From contig AP031355.1 in NCBI GenBank assembly GCA_037833965.1, positions 5,667,501 to 5,731,500 on the forward strand: a DNA stretch of 64,000 nt, in the 5' to 3' direction. A program made the translations under genes and the position numbers. This stretch comes from Marchantia polymorpha subsp. ruderalis. Its lineage: Eukaryota > Streptophyta > Marchantiopsida > Marchantiales > Marchantiaceae. How positions within the stretch are numbered: position 1 is the first letter of the stretch; every line of letters starts with the position of its first letter. Below, in pieces: positions 41,468-54,781 of this stretch. The notes below the pieces were generated by a model, which saw only the letters and a list, made by a program, of their open reading frames with translations, made no database searches and was not told where the DNA came from.

Positions 41468-41997
41468 TGTAAGGTTGGAACTCACTATTGACTTATATAT
41501 TAGAATTTGATTTTTCAAATGTTTAGGATTTGATGAAGCACAATGTTTTAGAGAGAACTTCATTTCAAGATGAAGACATAAATTTTGAAGATGAAAAATA
41601 TTAACAATATTTCTATTCTTCCTTATATAGCTCTCACCAACAAGTATAAGGAGATAAGAATCTCATTCCACCATATGTTAATTTAACTCTATCTTGGATT
41701 AACTCCATTTAATGATAATCATGGTTAGGAAGCTAATTGTGATTAGATTAGTTAATATGCGCACCTTATCTCTTCTTGTATAGAAGAGAGGAGGAGACAC
41801 TCACTACGTACAGTTCAGGATGGCACTGAGAGAATGAACAGGAAGGAGAGAGCTTGGCTATGGATGCCGTGTATACATCTATGCTTTAGTGAAGTTCCTT
41901 CTTTTGACCGTGGACGTAGTCTGTGGAAGGTGAACCACATTATCACGGTGTTATAACAGTCGTGCGTGCTGATAGATCTGGATGGTTGGGTCTTTCA
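41468..41997 (+). mobile_element. 5' LTR of a copia element
   Basis: The segment starts TGTAAGGTTGGAACTC and ends TGGGTCTTTCA, and is followed at once by ATTGCTATCAGAGCTTG. The LTR thus has TG..CA ends and is about 530 bases long. TTATATAG at 41623-41630 is a plausible TATA box. No second copy was found downstream, consistent with the element being cut off near 44700. Confidence 0.7.
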
Positions 41998-42014
41998 ATT
42001 GCTATCAGAGCTTG
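41998..42014 (+). other. primer-binding site (initiator tRNA-Met type)
   Basis: TTGCTATCAGAGC differs by one base from the TGGTATCAGAGC-type sequence that pairs with the 3' end of initiator tRNA-Met in plant copia elements. It sits directly after the LTR end. Confidence 0.7.
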
Positions 42015-42985
42015 TTCAAAGCACGCAAATTTTTGATTTCCACAGTTTTGGAGATCAGGGAAGCGCGGAAGAGATGTTAAAAATTTTACTCGCAATTTGA
42101 AGTAATTGTTAGCTGATTCTCTGTACAAGAGTAGCCAGAGGCATTAATTACACTTTGATGAAAGAAATGGATTGATTTATCGAGTGATTAGAGAGATTTC
42201 TGGAAATTGAAGTGGAGAGTTTTCTTACATTCTACTGTGAGAGTAACCGTTTTGATCTCTCCAAATCTGAAATTTTTTCACTGAATTTTCAAAATCTTCA
42301 CACATAGGCTTGATTTACTCGTTGAGACGATCACTTTGACCAAAATTTTGTTAAATTTTGTTCAGAGATTACAAAGTTATGGGTATTTCAAGATTGAGTT
42401 CAATTTCGGCTATGGTGATTTCACAAGGTCACACATTCGGAATGACGAATATCGGATTTGGAGTTTGAGGAATTTTGAGCGGATTTAAGGTTTAGGCTTT
42501 TCAATTCAGAAGGGGATTCAAAATACCTGGGTCGGAAGAGGCTATAAAAAGGTTCCACCTAAGCTGCACAAGAGAAGACAACCTTGTGAGGAATCTTGTC
42601 ACAAAAGAATCGAATAGAGAGTAGATTTTTTGACAATTTTTGTGGATTAAGATAGTCAAATGATATACTTTTGGTCTCAAATTTTGCAAGATGGTGAATC
42701 AAGTTAAGCACGCGATTCAAGAACCGGTTTTGGAAATAAACGCTGTGTTAATTTTTGGTAATAAAGAATCCCTTGGGAATCTAGATTCAAGTTTTTATCC
42801 CCTGAACTCTGGGGTTAATAAATTTTTACTAGAAATTGATTTTGACAAGGTTTTTCACATTCCAGTGGATTAGCTTGTGAGCTACGTGTGGGTGGTCTCA
42901 GATTTTAATTCTGAAAACTTTCATTTTTTGACGATTTTTGAGACGAAGTGTTGAGAACTGTTAACACTGTGAGCGCTTTCTGGGC

Positions 42986-43510
42986 ATGAGTAGTTCGGAG
43001 CGAGGAGTGAAACTTGTTCCAATTGTTGAGGAAGGTGCTGGACTCCTACATTCAGATGACGATAGTGAGAATTCAAGCTTTCTTTTCGAGGATCCTGTTG
43101 AAGTCATTTTGGAACGTAATCAAATTGAGATTCGGCTGATCAAACCTATGACGCTATCTAAGGTTGGTGGACCGAGGTTTGAAGTTGAACATTTTGATGG
43201 CCGTACCGACTATTTCCTATGGGAACGACAAGTTAAAACTGTGATCAAGGCAATGGACTTGGAAAATGTTCTCAAACCGAAAACCCTGAATGTTGATGAC
43301 AAGGATTGGAATGAGATTCAAGATCAAGCTTTGTGTATTATGACTCTCTACTTGAAGCCGAATGTGTTGAAACAAGTTGAGGAGTTGGAGACTGTAAAAG
43401 CTATGTTTCAAGCGGTTCAAACAAAGTATAATATGAAAGAGTTGTCAAATTCACTTTTCACATTGTTTAAGCTCATGAGCTTCAAAATGGTAAAAGGTAC
43501 AAAGATCTAA
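42986..43510 (+). CDS. copia gag polyprotein (N-terminal part)
   Basis: A 174-residue open frame from ATG to a TAA. Its first 50 residues are acidic (LHSDDDSENSS); then comes the copia gag core, VEHFDGRTDYFLWERQVKTV, followed by ALCIMTLYLKPNVLKQV, AMFQAVQTKYNMKELSN and LFTLFKLMSFKMVKGTKI. This is the UBN2-type gag of copia, nucleic-acid binding and capsid-forming. After the stop the next bases still encode DHIDAFNDLLVNILNLDEDL in the same frame, so the stop is a recent disabling mutation. Upstream 42015-42985 is the untranslated leader after the primer site. Confidence 0.8.
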   Translation: MSSSERGVKLVPIVEEGAGLLHSDDDSENSSFLFEDPVEVILERNQIEIRLIKPMTLSKVGGPRFEVEHFDGRTDYFLWERQVKTVIKAMDLENVLKPKTLNVDDKDWNEIQDQALCIMTLYLKPNVLKQVEELETVKAMFQAVQTKYNMKELSNSLFTLFKLMSFKMVKGTKI

Positions 43511-44700
43511 GATCACATTGATGCTTTCAATGATTTGTTGGTGAATATTTTGAATCTAGATGAGGATTTGAGTGATGAGAAAAAGACATTGCAGTTTTAA
43601 GCTTCTTGCCAGCCTCATATCACATTCTATCTTCTGTGTTGCTTCATCGAGATAAAGAGAGCATCACATACAACAAGGTAGTGACACCTTTGTTGACGGA
43701 CAACATCCAACAAAAGCAAGTTTCTTCTTCAACACCTTCTCTTCTTCTACGACTCTCTATGTCAGTCGTGGGAGATTGGAGAAGCTATTCACTAGCGTCA
43801 GCAAGTCGCAAAATTGGTCCAAATGAAGGAAAGTACAAGAAAGAGATAAAGTGTTTAGAAGTGTGGCAAGCTGAGCCACATGAAAAAGGATTGGCGTATC
43901 AAGCCGAAGGAGAAGATAAAGGAATACGTTGGTATCTCCGCAAATTTTGTGACCAACAATGATGAAGGCTATGTCTTGTGAACATCTTCCCTCCCCAGGA
44001 GAGATGAATGGATTTTGGATTCCGCTTGCTCTTATCATATGTGTTTCATCCGAGATTTTTTTACTACCCACTTCTTTCTTACTTCTTACACACCATCTCA
44101 AGGTTCAATTTTAATGGAAAATGATCACTCTTGTAAGATTGAGGATATTGGATCCATTCGGATTTAAATGTTTGATGAGAAAGTACAACCATTGACGAAT
44201 GTTTTGCACATTTCTAGTAGGCGTAAGAATTTAATTTCACTTGGGGAGGTGACATGAGAGGCTCTCATTAGAAAGCTATTGATGGAATTCTCATAGTTGA
44301 GAAAGGTTCCAACGTGATAATGAAAGCTCAAAAGTGGAAAAATCTATATATCTTGGAAAGCTATACACTTATTGGCGAGGCAAATGCTACGACATTATTG
44401 GAGGATCAAATCAGATTGTGGCATGCTTGTCTTGGCCACATGATTGAAAAAGGTATGAATATTTTACACAAACATAATTTATTATCTAGCTTGAGGTCTT
44501 GCAAGCTTGAATTTTGTGAGTACTGTGTATTTGGAAAGCACACGCGCTGTGCTTTTGTAACTAGCGTTTATAGTTCCAAGACAACTGTTGAGTATGTTCA
44601 TTCTGATGTGTGGAGCTTTTCGCCTGTTGCCTCACATTCTAGAAAGTAGTACTACGTTACATTTATAGATGACTACTCAAGGTATGGAATTATCGGATCG
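43511..44700 (+). pseudogene. copia gag end, protease and integrase zinc finger, disrupted
   Basis: 43511-43600 continues gag after a stop. Around 43850-43900 a degraded zinc-knuckle-like string (HMKKDW) is visible. Near 44008 the minus-free plus frame reads EWILDSACSYHM, the catalytic Asp-Ser motif of the copia aspartic protease. 44314-44649 encodes the pre-integrase zinc finger: LWHACLGHM.., then CEYCVFGKHTR, followed by EYVHSDVW, the first Asp of the integrase core. After 44700 the copia similarity stops abruptly; RT, RNase H and the 3' LTR are missing. Confidence 0.8.
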
Positions 44701-45900
44701 GTTGGCGTTACGTCTGTTAGTGGCTCGCATCTCAACGAATGATGTCTCCGGGTGTTAGTTAGAAATGAAGAAGCCCAATGCTCTGCATTTGGGGGCTTTT
44801 CCATTAGTTGATTTTTTCAGTGTTCAGCCTGCATTCCTCCGCGCGTTAGTGAATTGTGCGTTTTTTCGCCGTGCACGAGTTGCTTCATTTTGTCGAAGAT
44901 ATCACATCTGGAGTAGAGAGTCAAATTCGAATGTTTTGAGTGGAGCATAATGTAGTTCAGGATTAATGCAAATTTGTACATTTAAAACTCGATGCAGCCG
45001 GCTGAATGTGTAATCTTGGAAATTCCCCCCCATGAATATCAATTGCAGGGTCGCTTGTAGCTTCTGTAGGGTGTTTTTGGATGAATGTCAGGTTTGAGTG
45101 TGATTACTCTTTGCAATGCGATGCCTTCAGACTTAGCTCTTGTAGCGTCTTCTGAGAGTGACATGTGACTAAGAAGTAAAACTTTCCAATAGACTGTTAA
45201 TTCGTGACATAACTTGATTTTTTTGAGGTGTTTATGCACTTGTGGGATCAGATCTTTACCATTATGCTCCATTTTAGTGAGTGTTTGTCATTACATATCT
45301 CATAGATGAAATGTTATTTGCTTGTTTGAACTTGTGACTTTCTTTGGTAATATTTTATAGCAAATGAATTTAGCCAATAATTTTTTCTTTGGAATTTTAA
45401 ATGATGTTTGACTCAGAATAATATGATGATAGAAATATATCTTTATCTAAAACTTTAAAGAAAATCAAAGCATTGAAAGTTATGATCGACAAACAAAAAT
45501 ATGCTAGAAAGGTATTTGCAAGGTTCAACATAAAAGATTGTAAGGCTATGAGTTTTTTCTTGCTTCAAGCTTTTTGTGTGACAATTGAGGTGAAGATGGT
45601 CTATGACTTGAGCAATGTCTAACACTAAGCTCATAACACAACGCAAATTAATCAGATTGGTCAAAGATTCGCCATATATTTGCGAAAAGATTTGACTACA
45701 AAAAGGTCTATGACAAAAACCATCACAAGTTCCTTGCATGTTTTTAAAAACTTCACTAAACCGCTGTGTTTCACTCTACACAACATGACCATTTTTTGCA
45801 AAAACCGAGATTCCATTTTAATCCACTCCCTGACCATCTCAAGAAGTTGCAAAATCTGGAGAATACCATTTTGATTTAGATTCTTGCACTTGTTATCTAT
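44701..45900. other. no gene seen after copia truncation
   Basis: Sequence character changes at the end of copia similarity (about 44700). No domain, LTR or target-site duplication is visible. Short open frames here are without recognisable features. Confidence 0.4.
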
Positions 45901-48120
45901 TCTATGTGCAACTTTTCTGACTTAACATTCCTTCTTGACGCCACATCCTTAAAAGACCACGACAATATGCGGTCTTCCATTACCAGAAGCTTCCATCATC
46001 ACCCATCCCCGTGATACTCCCTCAAACCGAATCATGCCTCATCTCTTTGCCCATGAACAACATCAAACCAGCTGCGGGTACCTTCTACTCTTCATACTTC
46101 ACAACAATAATGCCAGACACAACTCTTCGTCGCTTCCTCATCATAATATCAAACAATTTGCATGATCTTCTACTTGAATTTTTACATTTCCTTTCACTAA
46201 GCTACTGTTTTTGAATTGACGCTGTAGTAGGGCAAAATAGATGGCCACATCCCTGTCATGAAAAACATATCTCAATACTTCTAGATACTACCTCATCTTC
46301 TTGAGACATTGCACACACTAAAGTTCCTTCAAAGTTGCCAAGAATTCTTAATTCTACATCACACAATCTTTTTTTTCCGAGTTCACATTTATGATCCTTT
46401 GTCTCAACAATTTCTTCAACAGTCTTCATTTTGTAGTCTAGATCTGCTACGAAAACTTTCCTTCATGTATTCGCATTAATGGCTTTAACAACGTCGACAA
46501 CGTTTGCGGTTACAGCCTTTGCAGCGTCATTTTCAAGTGCAATTGCAAGTGCCTCTATTGCCGCCGGCTTGACAAGTTCAATTGTTGCATCTTCAGCCAC
46601 TATGATTGCCTCTATTGGCACAAATGTAACCCTTTCTTCTCCCTGTGCCGCACTTGCAGCTTGTTTTTTATCCTTCCCACATCTGCCAAACTAATCATGA
46701 CACATAATGTTGGCTCATCATCCTCTTTCTCGGATTTTTGCGATGACATAAACCTAATTCTGCACCTTTGACAGGCTCTGAAGTACTTTCTACATTATTG
46801 TTACTTCTATCACCAACGATCTAAGGCAGAGCAGTTTTCCATCTCCATCACCACTCCTTCTCTTTCCTCTCCCAACTCATTGATCACAAATGTCACTCCT
46901 TCACTTTGAAGCTTTTGTCCTACTATTTTACTTTCCATCTTACTCTCTTGATAGAAGAATGTATCCAAATCACTTTGCTTTAACTATTCCTCTTTGCTTT
47001 AAATTTCCTTTGTTTTTGCACCATCTCTTATCTTCACCTATCTCTACATCCTCGCTTGCGTCATAAGTCTGTCAATTTTGCTCAGAAGCTGCAACAGCAG
47101 GTTTATCATTGTTCTCCTAGTGACTACTTCTTCATCTTTTTGTTTGACTTTTATGTCACCTCCACGTTCACTACTCCTTTCAATTGCTAATTTTTTTTAT
47201 CAATTCTCTCGATTCCAACTCTCTCTCTCCGCCTCGGTTTTTCTCCATACGCAAGAATCCAGATGCATTCTTGCTCTATCTCATATTTGACCTTCTCTCT
47301 ACTTCTTGTAGGAGATCTGTTTCTTACGATTGGCTAGATTTTCACATTTTTAACCAAGAGTGCGGATTTATTAATAGTGCATAAGCTTGGCCATCATACC
47401 AGTTAGGACATCTTCAACCACGACATTCACTTATAACCTAACTGCCATAAAGACCTGTTGCATAAGTTCTCAATAGCTCACGATTCATCACACTCAAGGT
47501 TACTTGCTAGAGGTTGGCAAACTTCTCCCTATGAAAGTCCTTTTTCACCCATTACCGGCTTTAGGTGCGCTTCTTCTATGACCCTCTACTTGATTTTAAT
47601 AAGTACTTGGTACTCAAAAACATGAAGATATTGCACATGCAGATACATCCAACAAAAGAAACAAGCTAGAAGTAATTTGGCAGCAGCAATGCTGACATGG
47701 ATTGAATGTCCACTGTTAAGAAATACTCCCTATTCACATCATCAAACTCCTCACCTTGTGCACCAAATACTCGCTCCCACCTCCTCCATCACTCCCGCTT
47801 AGTGTTTGTACTAGACTGATCTAATGACTTAAAAAACATCCCGAGCCAAAAACTCTTTGTAACCGCCCTAAATTAATGTCGAAACAATCTCTTTCCGTTA
47901 CGATAATCCAAAAATACCTTTTCATTCTAAAGTAGCTGTGAGTACCAAAATCTACCATTATCTTGCTTCTTCACTAGAGAACCCTTCATTCAACTAATTA
48001 TCTTTCGGCTAGACTAAGAACACTTGAAGTTATTTCATCAAACTGTGGAGCTTTATATACTTTTTTTAACCTTTTAACTACTCATGTAACGGTTAGTTCA
48101 AAGATTTTTTCAGTCCTAAA
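45900..48120 (-). pseudogene. decayed coding-like DNA, probable retroelement, unidentified
   Basis: On the minus strand 46694-46465 is open and reads GRCGKDKKQAASAAQGEE, then an Ala/Glu/Val-rich stretch (FVPIEAIIVAEDATIELVKP) with strong coding character. Upstream on the same strand 47600-47390 carries DFHREKFANL..VTLSVMNRELL..TYATGLYG with frameshifts or stops between pieces. The general look (zinc-knuckle-like GRCGK after a conserved N-terminal block) recalls a plant retroelement ORF1/gag, but I cannot name the family. The pyrimidine bias of the plus strand over about 2 kb supports a purine-rich coding strand on minus. Confidence 0.35.
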
Positions 48121-51100
48121 ATTAATTTCAAATGTGGTCACATAATTGGGATTAAGGGGGGTTTTGACACAAATTTTTTTTTGGAGATGCTTCGTCAACA
48201 GTTTGTCAGATTACAACTCATAAAAACTGCACAAATAGTAGATACACACGTAAACGATGACATATGAAACAAACTTAGCTCCCAACTTCAGAATTTGTAC
48301 GTGAAGCCCACTGTTTTCTATGTCCTGAAGATCTTCTTTTGTCTAGGAGATTAATAGTAAACCTCATATCTAGAGCACGTTTTATTCATACCTGCTAAGT
48401 TTAAGTTAATGAAGTCTACTACCTTAATTAACTTATCTGAAACACATTGAGCTCCAGTTCTAGCGCCTGGAATTCTTTAAACACTAGTACAACACTAGCG
48501 AGCTCTATACATAAGAGTGGAACCACGTGACATGATAAAAGTGTACAGACGTGACCTGATGTGATTCGAATGTTACGATTTAGATTGTCTGATATTGAAA
48601 TGTAGTAGCTACTTGATTGTTATATGTTGTACTTGATATGGTATTCGTATCGTTTTTTGATATTTATATGGAGCACCATGATGGAGTAGGCCAGTTCCCC
48701 CTAGTATAGGCCATGAGACACAACTTTTTTTTTGAGAGGTTAACCTAAAGAGTCTAGAGTGTGGAAACAAGCGCGCAGGGAACGGTGACCGAATTTCCCT
48801 GTCAGTTTACCTGAGTTGGATGTAAAGATTTAACATGTCCGTCGACTTATCTTCTTCAGGATTTGCGTCATACTTCGGAATTTGGACTATTAGGATGAGG
48901 AGAAGGACCCGATCCACATGGTGCGAGAATGAAACATGCATGACGTACCGTACACTCTACTGGAAGAATCATTTAGATCAATTCATCTGGATGACTACAG
49001 CTCTCAACATTTTAAGTTCAGCTAGTGCCCGGGTATGGAGAGCTCACTATCTAGACGCGGTACTTCCATCTCGCACCATATGGGAAGCAACTATCATCAC
49101 TGATGGGTTTCTGTTCTTTGCGTTCATCTGTTCTGATTTTGTCACGCATAGGCCCTTCGAACTTCGCTTGGACTTTTAAACGTCATCATTCATTTCCTAG
49201 ATTCCACCACATGGGAGTTTGACACCTCCAACACAAAAACTGTAGCCATGCGCAGATCCTATTAATTCGAGTACTCACGGTCGGATAAGGTACTTCGGAT
49301 GTGGTGTACCACAGAATCTTCCAACAGAAGGAGATGATGGCTTGATATATACCCAGTGGATATAATAGTTCCATGGAATCTTAATCCACCTGCCAGTGTT
49401 TATAATATGTAATAAGATTTGTAATTCGTAAGCCTCAGAGGACTTGAACAAAATTCAGGAAACCGCCACTTCTATCAATACCTGCTAAGTTTCTGGGCAA
49501 GGACTTTATTACAGGGATAGAAAAAGTGGAAGTGACAGCTTATCAATTTACAGATAGTTAACATCAAGAGGTATTTCCGACTTGTGCTTTCAAGGTTCGT
49601 CCTGTCATAAAGCACGGAATAGAGAATATAGATTATCCATCGTTTTGCTCTTGGTGTTGCAGAACTGTTCCAAGCTACTGTGTGAAATACGTTACGAGAG
49701 AAATTCGGAAATCAGATATTAATACGTGATGGAACTACGTCTCATTCTTATATTTCTTCGTTTTAGCATTCTTGTGGATCGAGAGGACTTTCCTCAAGTC
49801 CTCTCGATCCACTTGAGGAAAGTCTTGGACATGCATCACTGACCGTACATAACATCTTTGTACTTCTTGAAAGCGTAATTTGAGCCAGGAATCTTTCTCA
49901 CCTTATCTCGTAACCACATCCGGGTACTGTTGTTTTTGGTATGTTTAGCCCTCTCGTCTCTTTCTTCCATCTGAGTTGGAATGAGCTCTAATATGTCACA
50001 TGTCAGAAGTTATGTACATGACTGGAGAATTATTGGGATTACAATAGAGTCAAGTATACCATCGTTTGACGGAAGTCTGAGATGAACTCCAAGAGACCTC
50101 TCGATTTCGTGAAGAAAGAATTCTGGAGACGTGTTGTATCAGCCGTCTCGTATTCTCAAGGTTTTGTCCGAAATTACTACACTGCGTCTTGAAGGAATTG
50201 TTTCCCAAGGTCACTGAAATCATAAACACCCGCGTAGAATTATCGATGCGACCTGATGGATCATCGGACATGTTTGTAGTCATTACGCATTCCAGATTCG
50301 AAAGAATGGATGCATTTAAAATAATTAAGGTATCTTCTCCAGTCAGTTCTGGAACTGTTTACCTTTGCGTTATATGCAAACCCTTACATCCAGATGTATT
50401 CTTGAAAGAAGACTGGTTCGAAGACTTATATTTTTTTTAAGGTAAATATAATACACTACCATCGATGTTATGATGCCATGGGCACTATTTCACAGGAGAG
50501 TGTGTAATTACTTTATCCTTGTCATCAATTTGAAATAGAACAACCTAATATAAGACTTATAGACTTGATTGATGACGTGAAAGCACAAAGCATATTATTT
50601 TGGCATCTATCAAGGTTGTCTTACCGATCGCATAGCAGATATGATCGGACAATCTCACAGGATTTTAGGTATTAGATTCCTACATTACAAATTAGATCTT
50701 ACCTCGGGGAAAAAAAATTTACTTTCCACTTAAGTGGAATTGAAATTTGTTATGTTTCACGACATAGTTAGAGGTTTTCATGTGATTTGGGGGTTTTTAT
50801 TATTCACTTTTGAGCAGTTAGATAAACTTTGACATATTTGAGAGAATGCTCATGAAACTACTTAATGACGTGAGATATAATTTTTTCTTGTTTATTGCAC
50901 AGAATTTTTCAAAATTTACCTATTTAACATAGACCAATAACTGAGGCAATACATTAAGTGATTATTATTTCGTGAGATAATAGCGTTCACATGTTGGTAT
51001 TAATTGTAAGCAATTGACCCGAATGGTTACTGGTTTTACTCCTTTCATCAGTTTAAGTTATGATTGAGTATTATAATAATTTTTGTACATACTTAGACTC

Positions 51101-54100
51101 GGTCGATGCTCTGATTTTCTCACTTAATAGCGGGATGTGAATGCTTTTTGAACATCGCATTTTATATAACAAACCGCTTATAACAACAGGTGTATCATGT
51201 AATTAAGTAAAAAATTTTATTTCAAGTTATAGCTTTCGAAGCTTTTTTATAAAGCTAAATCCTTAAAAATGAGCATATGATGAAAAATATAGTACAAAAA
51301 ACTGTAGTTTTGAAGCATAGAGTGAACTTGATGAAAATACAATTCAAATTTCATCTATGATATGGTAATAAGGGCTGTGATCTGATAGAATATTCTGAAA
51401 GTGAAAGTACTATTATAGTACATTTATGAGGAGGTATGAAAATTTGTGTATTATGTTGTTTGAGGTGAAATAGATTCGTGATATGATGTGATATACATGG
51501 GTATGATAAATGCTACATTATATTTGAATTTAATCAATTGTGTATATATGTTACCTAACATCTTACATATGCTTGTTGGATATATCAAATGCAAATCTAA
51601 AACATCAATAGAGAGAGATAACGATCTTTAAGTTAAATGATTGAAATTATTTTAAATAGTTTCATAAATGAATAAAGTTTTTACTGAACTTTTCGAAATT
51701 GCAAACTATATCATCCTTCTTATCCATATTAAATATGATAAATTAGCATATATCAAGTGAACTTGATTTTACCACTTAGTCTTTATTCTATATCCGATAT
51801 GGTCTTGTAGCATCTATCAAGTAAACTTGTCTGACTTCTTCGTCTAACCTAGTAAAGCATTTGAGAGACAATAGAGGCATTTCCAGACTTTTGGCAGAGT
51901 GTACTCTGAAACAAAACTTAAATCTATTCTCAAGATGTCAATGAGTGAAACTTTTTGTAATAAGTTTTGTGATGACAACTGCATGGTATAGGACATTTCG
52001 TATGCCAAAGCCCAGCTATATGATCCACTTTTTTTACCTCTGGTAAAAACATGTGTGAAGAATGCTATACCATGCATCAACTAGTGCAGGTGTAAACTTG
52101 ATGAAAAGCTGGTGGAGCTTTGATTACTTCATTCATCTTCAAGGATGCAGAATTTCTTGAACTTGCCATTGCACCAACTGATAAAAGCGAAAGTTACTGC
52201 AATAAAAAAATTATAAACAATTTGTTATAAATCATTAGGATTCAGAATAACACCCATACAACTTGTATTCATCAGAATTGCATCAACCTAAAACTAAGAC
52301 AAGATGTTTATGATCTTGAAAACTTTGCTGGAGAAATTGACTGTATCATTGGTGACCGATGACTTCCCTAGAATAGCATAGCTTGTTACCACTCTACTCT
52401 TCCATTCAGATTGACATTACTAGGATCAGATCTTAGATAAAACTTATCATTTGTGAAATAGAACGAATTCAAACTCCTGCTAGCATGCTAATTTTATCAA
52501 TATTTCAAAGCACTTCAAGAAGTAGACTTCTTGATAAGTACCTGTGAAAGTAAACACGAGCTAGATGTGAAAAATCACTTAAACTTGCTTCATGAAACCT
52601 GCAATATATTCACAATTCATTGTTGAAACTTAACTCATAAATCTAATTTATGGTAGTAGAATTTGAACAGAACAGAACTGTCAATCTCAATTCAGTTGTG
52701 GTTGATGCATTGTTTTGGAACCTTTCTTCACTATACCATACATGAGTCTTGTGTATCATAGACTCGTGTTTTTTTGCCAGCATGAACCTTAATGCAGTTG
52801 TTAGAGGTTCTCTTACAGATAACTATCTGAATCTCGAGAGGTCAATCCAACTTCATCACAGACGACAGCTAGTTTCCTCTGGTCAAAGTGGGAGTCACTG
52901 TGAATGTAGGCATGGGAATTTTTTTTCTTTAGTGAGAATAGCAATAGTCAGGTGCAACTGTCTAGAGTGGTGGAGCTTATATTTACTGCAGTGGTCATAT
53001 TTTCCTCAAATCTTGATCTGCAATGATGTGGTTACCTGTGAATACCCATAGGATTGTAGTCTGTGAAATTCCTCAGCATATGAAAAAACCTGAAAAGTTG
53101 CTTATATCTATTTCCCCGATTCGCTGACAGCTATCAAAGAAGTATTGGAACTGGAAGTATTTGTACGCTGAATCTGGCAGCACATAATTCTATTGACTAA
53201 TTTAAGTTCGCTGCAGATCAAGAACCTTTGTGTCCAATCGCTCGACGAATGATCACTACTTCAATAGGTGGTACGCACTGAAAGTCTCGGTAGAACACAG
53301 ACTATCAAACGCTCCTGGCAAGGAGCAGCCTGAGAAGCTTCATGTTAGCTATCTTACTTCTTCTGGGCTGAATACTCCGCTGGATTCAAGTTTTTGATTA
53401 ACTGAAACAATCCGTGATCTGAATGTCTAACTCCGTGGAATCAGTACGTTCTAGATTTTCTGGGTTTGTGTCCTTGACCATCGCTTAGGAAGGAACAAAT
53501 GTATGGGAAACCGTGTATTTGCAACTGGTCTGATACATGACTCAGGCTTCAAGGTGTTTCAAGAATATGTTGGAACCTAGATGGGACTGGATCCTGCAAG
53601 GAAAAATTAGGAAGTGATATTGAAGACTTCTTCCCGGAAGATTCTGTGAAATAGAAGCTCTTACGTGAAGGACTCAGTTGGATTCATTTCTTCTGATAAC
53701 TATGTACAAGATCCACGATTTGATTTGCTGAACAGGTCGACACACGCCATTTAATAAAGCATGAGAGATATGTGATAGACGGACTCTTGACGAAATAAAT
53801 AAGGTCTTGAACTTTGTGATGTACAGCAAAACTGATGTCAAACCATGTAAACTGCTACAAAGAATGGGGTCGTAGATTAAGTACTTGGAACTCGAACGTG
53901 TCTTTTCTCGGGATCTCATTTGTGATTCACGATTAGTGAAATCCGCTACTGATTTTCGTAAATGTCCACTGCAATTAAAACAAAGCGCAATTTTCTGTGA
54001 AGCAACGGAAATCTCTAGAAATCAAGAGGAAAGATCTGGTTCATGGAATAAAATCTCAAGATCCTCGCAATTTGGCAGGTTCTTCATTTCTGCGGGCTGA

Positions 54101-54700
54101 GAAAAATCATCGACATCCCACTCATTCAGCTTCTGTTGCCTAGGACACTGCACAATCGTAGCTTCTCAGCATCGAGACTGTATGAAGGATAATTCTCGTT
54201 TATGAAAGTGTGGGACGGCCATGGGGTACAAAGAAAAGAGCCGCTACAGAGTCCAACAGGACAGGTGATGACGAGAGCTGTCAACCAAGTGCATCAGCTC
54301 TATATTTCATCACACTATGCAGTATGGAACGTCCCTTACTATTATAAAGTATATCTTCCTCCGAGTGCACTTGACAGCTTTAGCTTGAGTGCTTCTGTCC
54401 CGTAATTCATGAGTAGCGCCACATAACGCAAGCCTGGTGGCCAGGTGGCTCCACTCGTGACGTTTGCTGTGATTTGTTTCTCAATCTACGCGCAAGCAAA
54501 TAGGAAGATTTACTCACTCGCAGAACACTTGCCGGAAGCTGCGCACTGTGCTCTCTAATCTGACAGCTTGTAGATGTCACCTTGTGCTCCACACTGTCAT
54601 GTCTGTTGTTTCAATCATTGTCCTCGAACCACAACAGTGCGATCATGTTCCATCTATATTCTCATGGAAAGCGGTCATGGATCGTGATCACAGCTTGAAG
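48121..54700. other. no confirmed gene; weak ORFs
   Basis: No recognised domain. Two plus-strand frames stand out: 48835-49179 (ATG start, 114 codons, Trp/Thr/Arg-rich) and 50189-50440 (no ATG; KELFPKVTEIINTRVELSMR then FERMDAFKII). A further open piece at 49492-49735 reads FLGKDFITGIEKVEVTAYQF before a stop. They may be remnants of a low-copy gene, but no splice-consistent model emerged. 50400-52700 is AT-rich and apparently non-coding. Confidence 0.3.
49774..49824. repeat. two overlapping perfect hairpins
   Basis: Arms 49774-49790 and 49796-49812 are perfectly complementary (17 bases, loop TCCTC). The adjoining 49812-49824 is in turn a perfect complement of 49786-49798 (13 bases). Three stretches of related sequence in alternating orientation lie side by side. 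Confidence 0.9.
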
Positions 54701-54781
54701 TATGTCCTCTTTCAGTAAGTTATGTGACCAGTGTAAAGCATCACTGCCACTCGTGAAATCCAGAAACGAAGAAGCTTCAAA

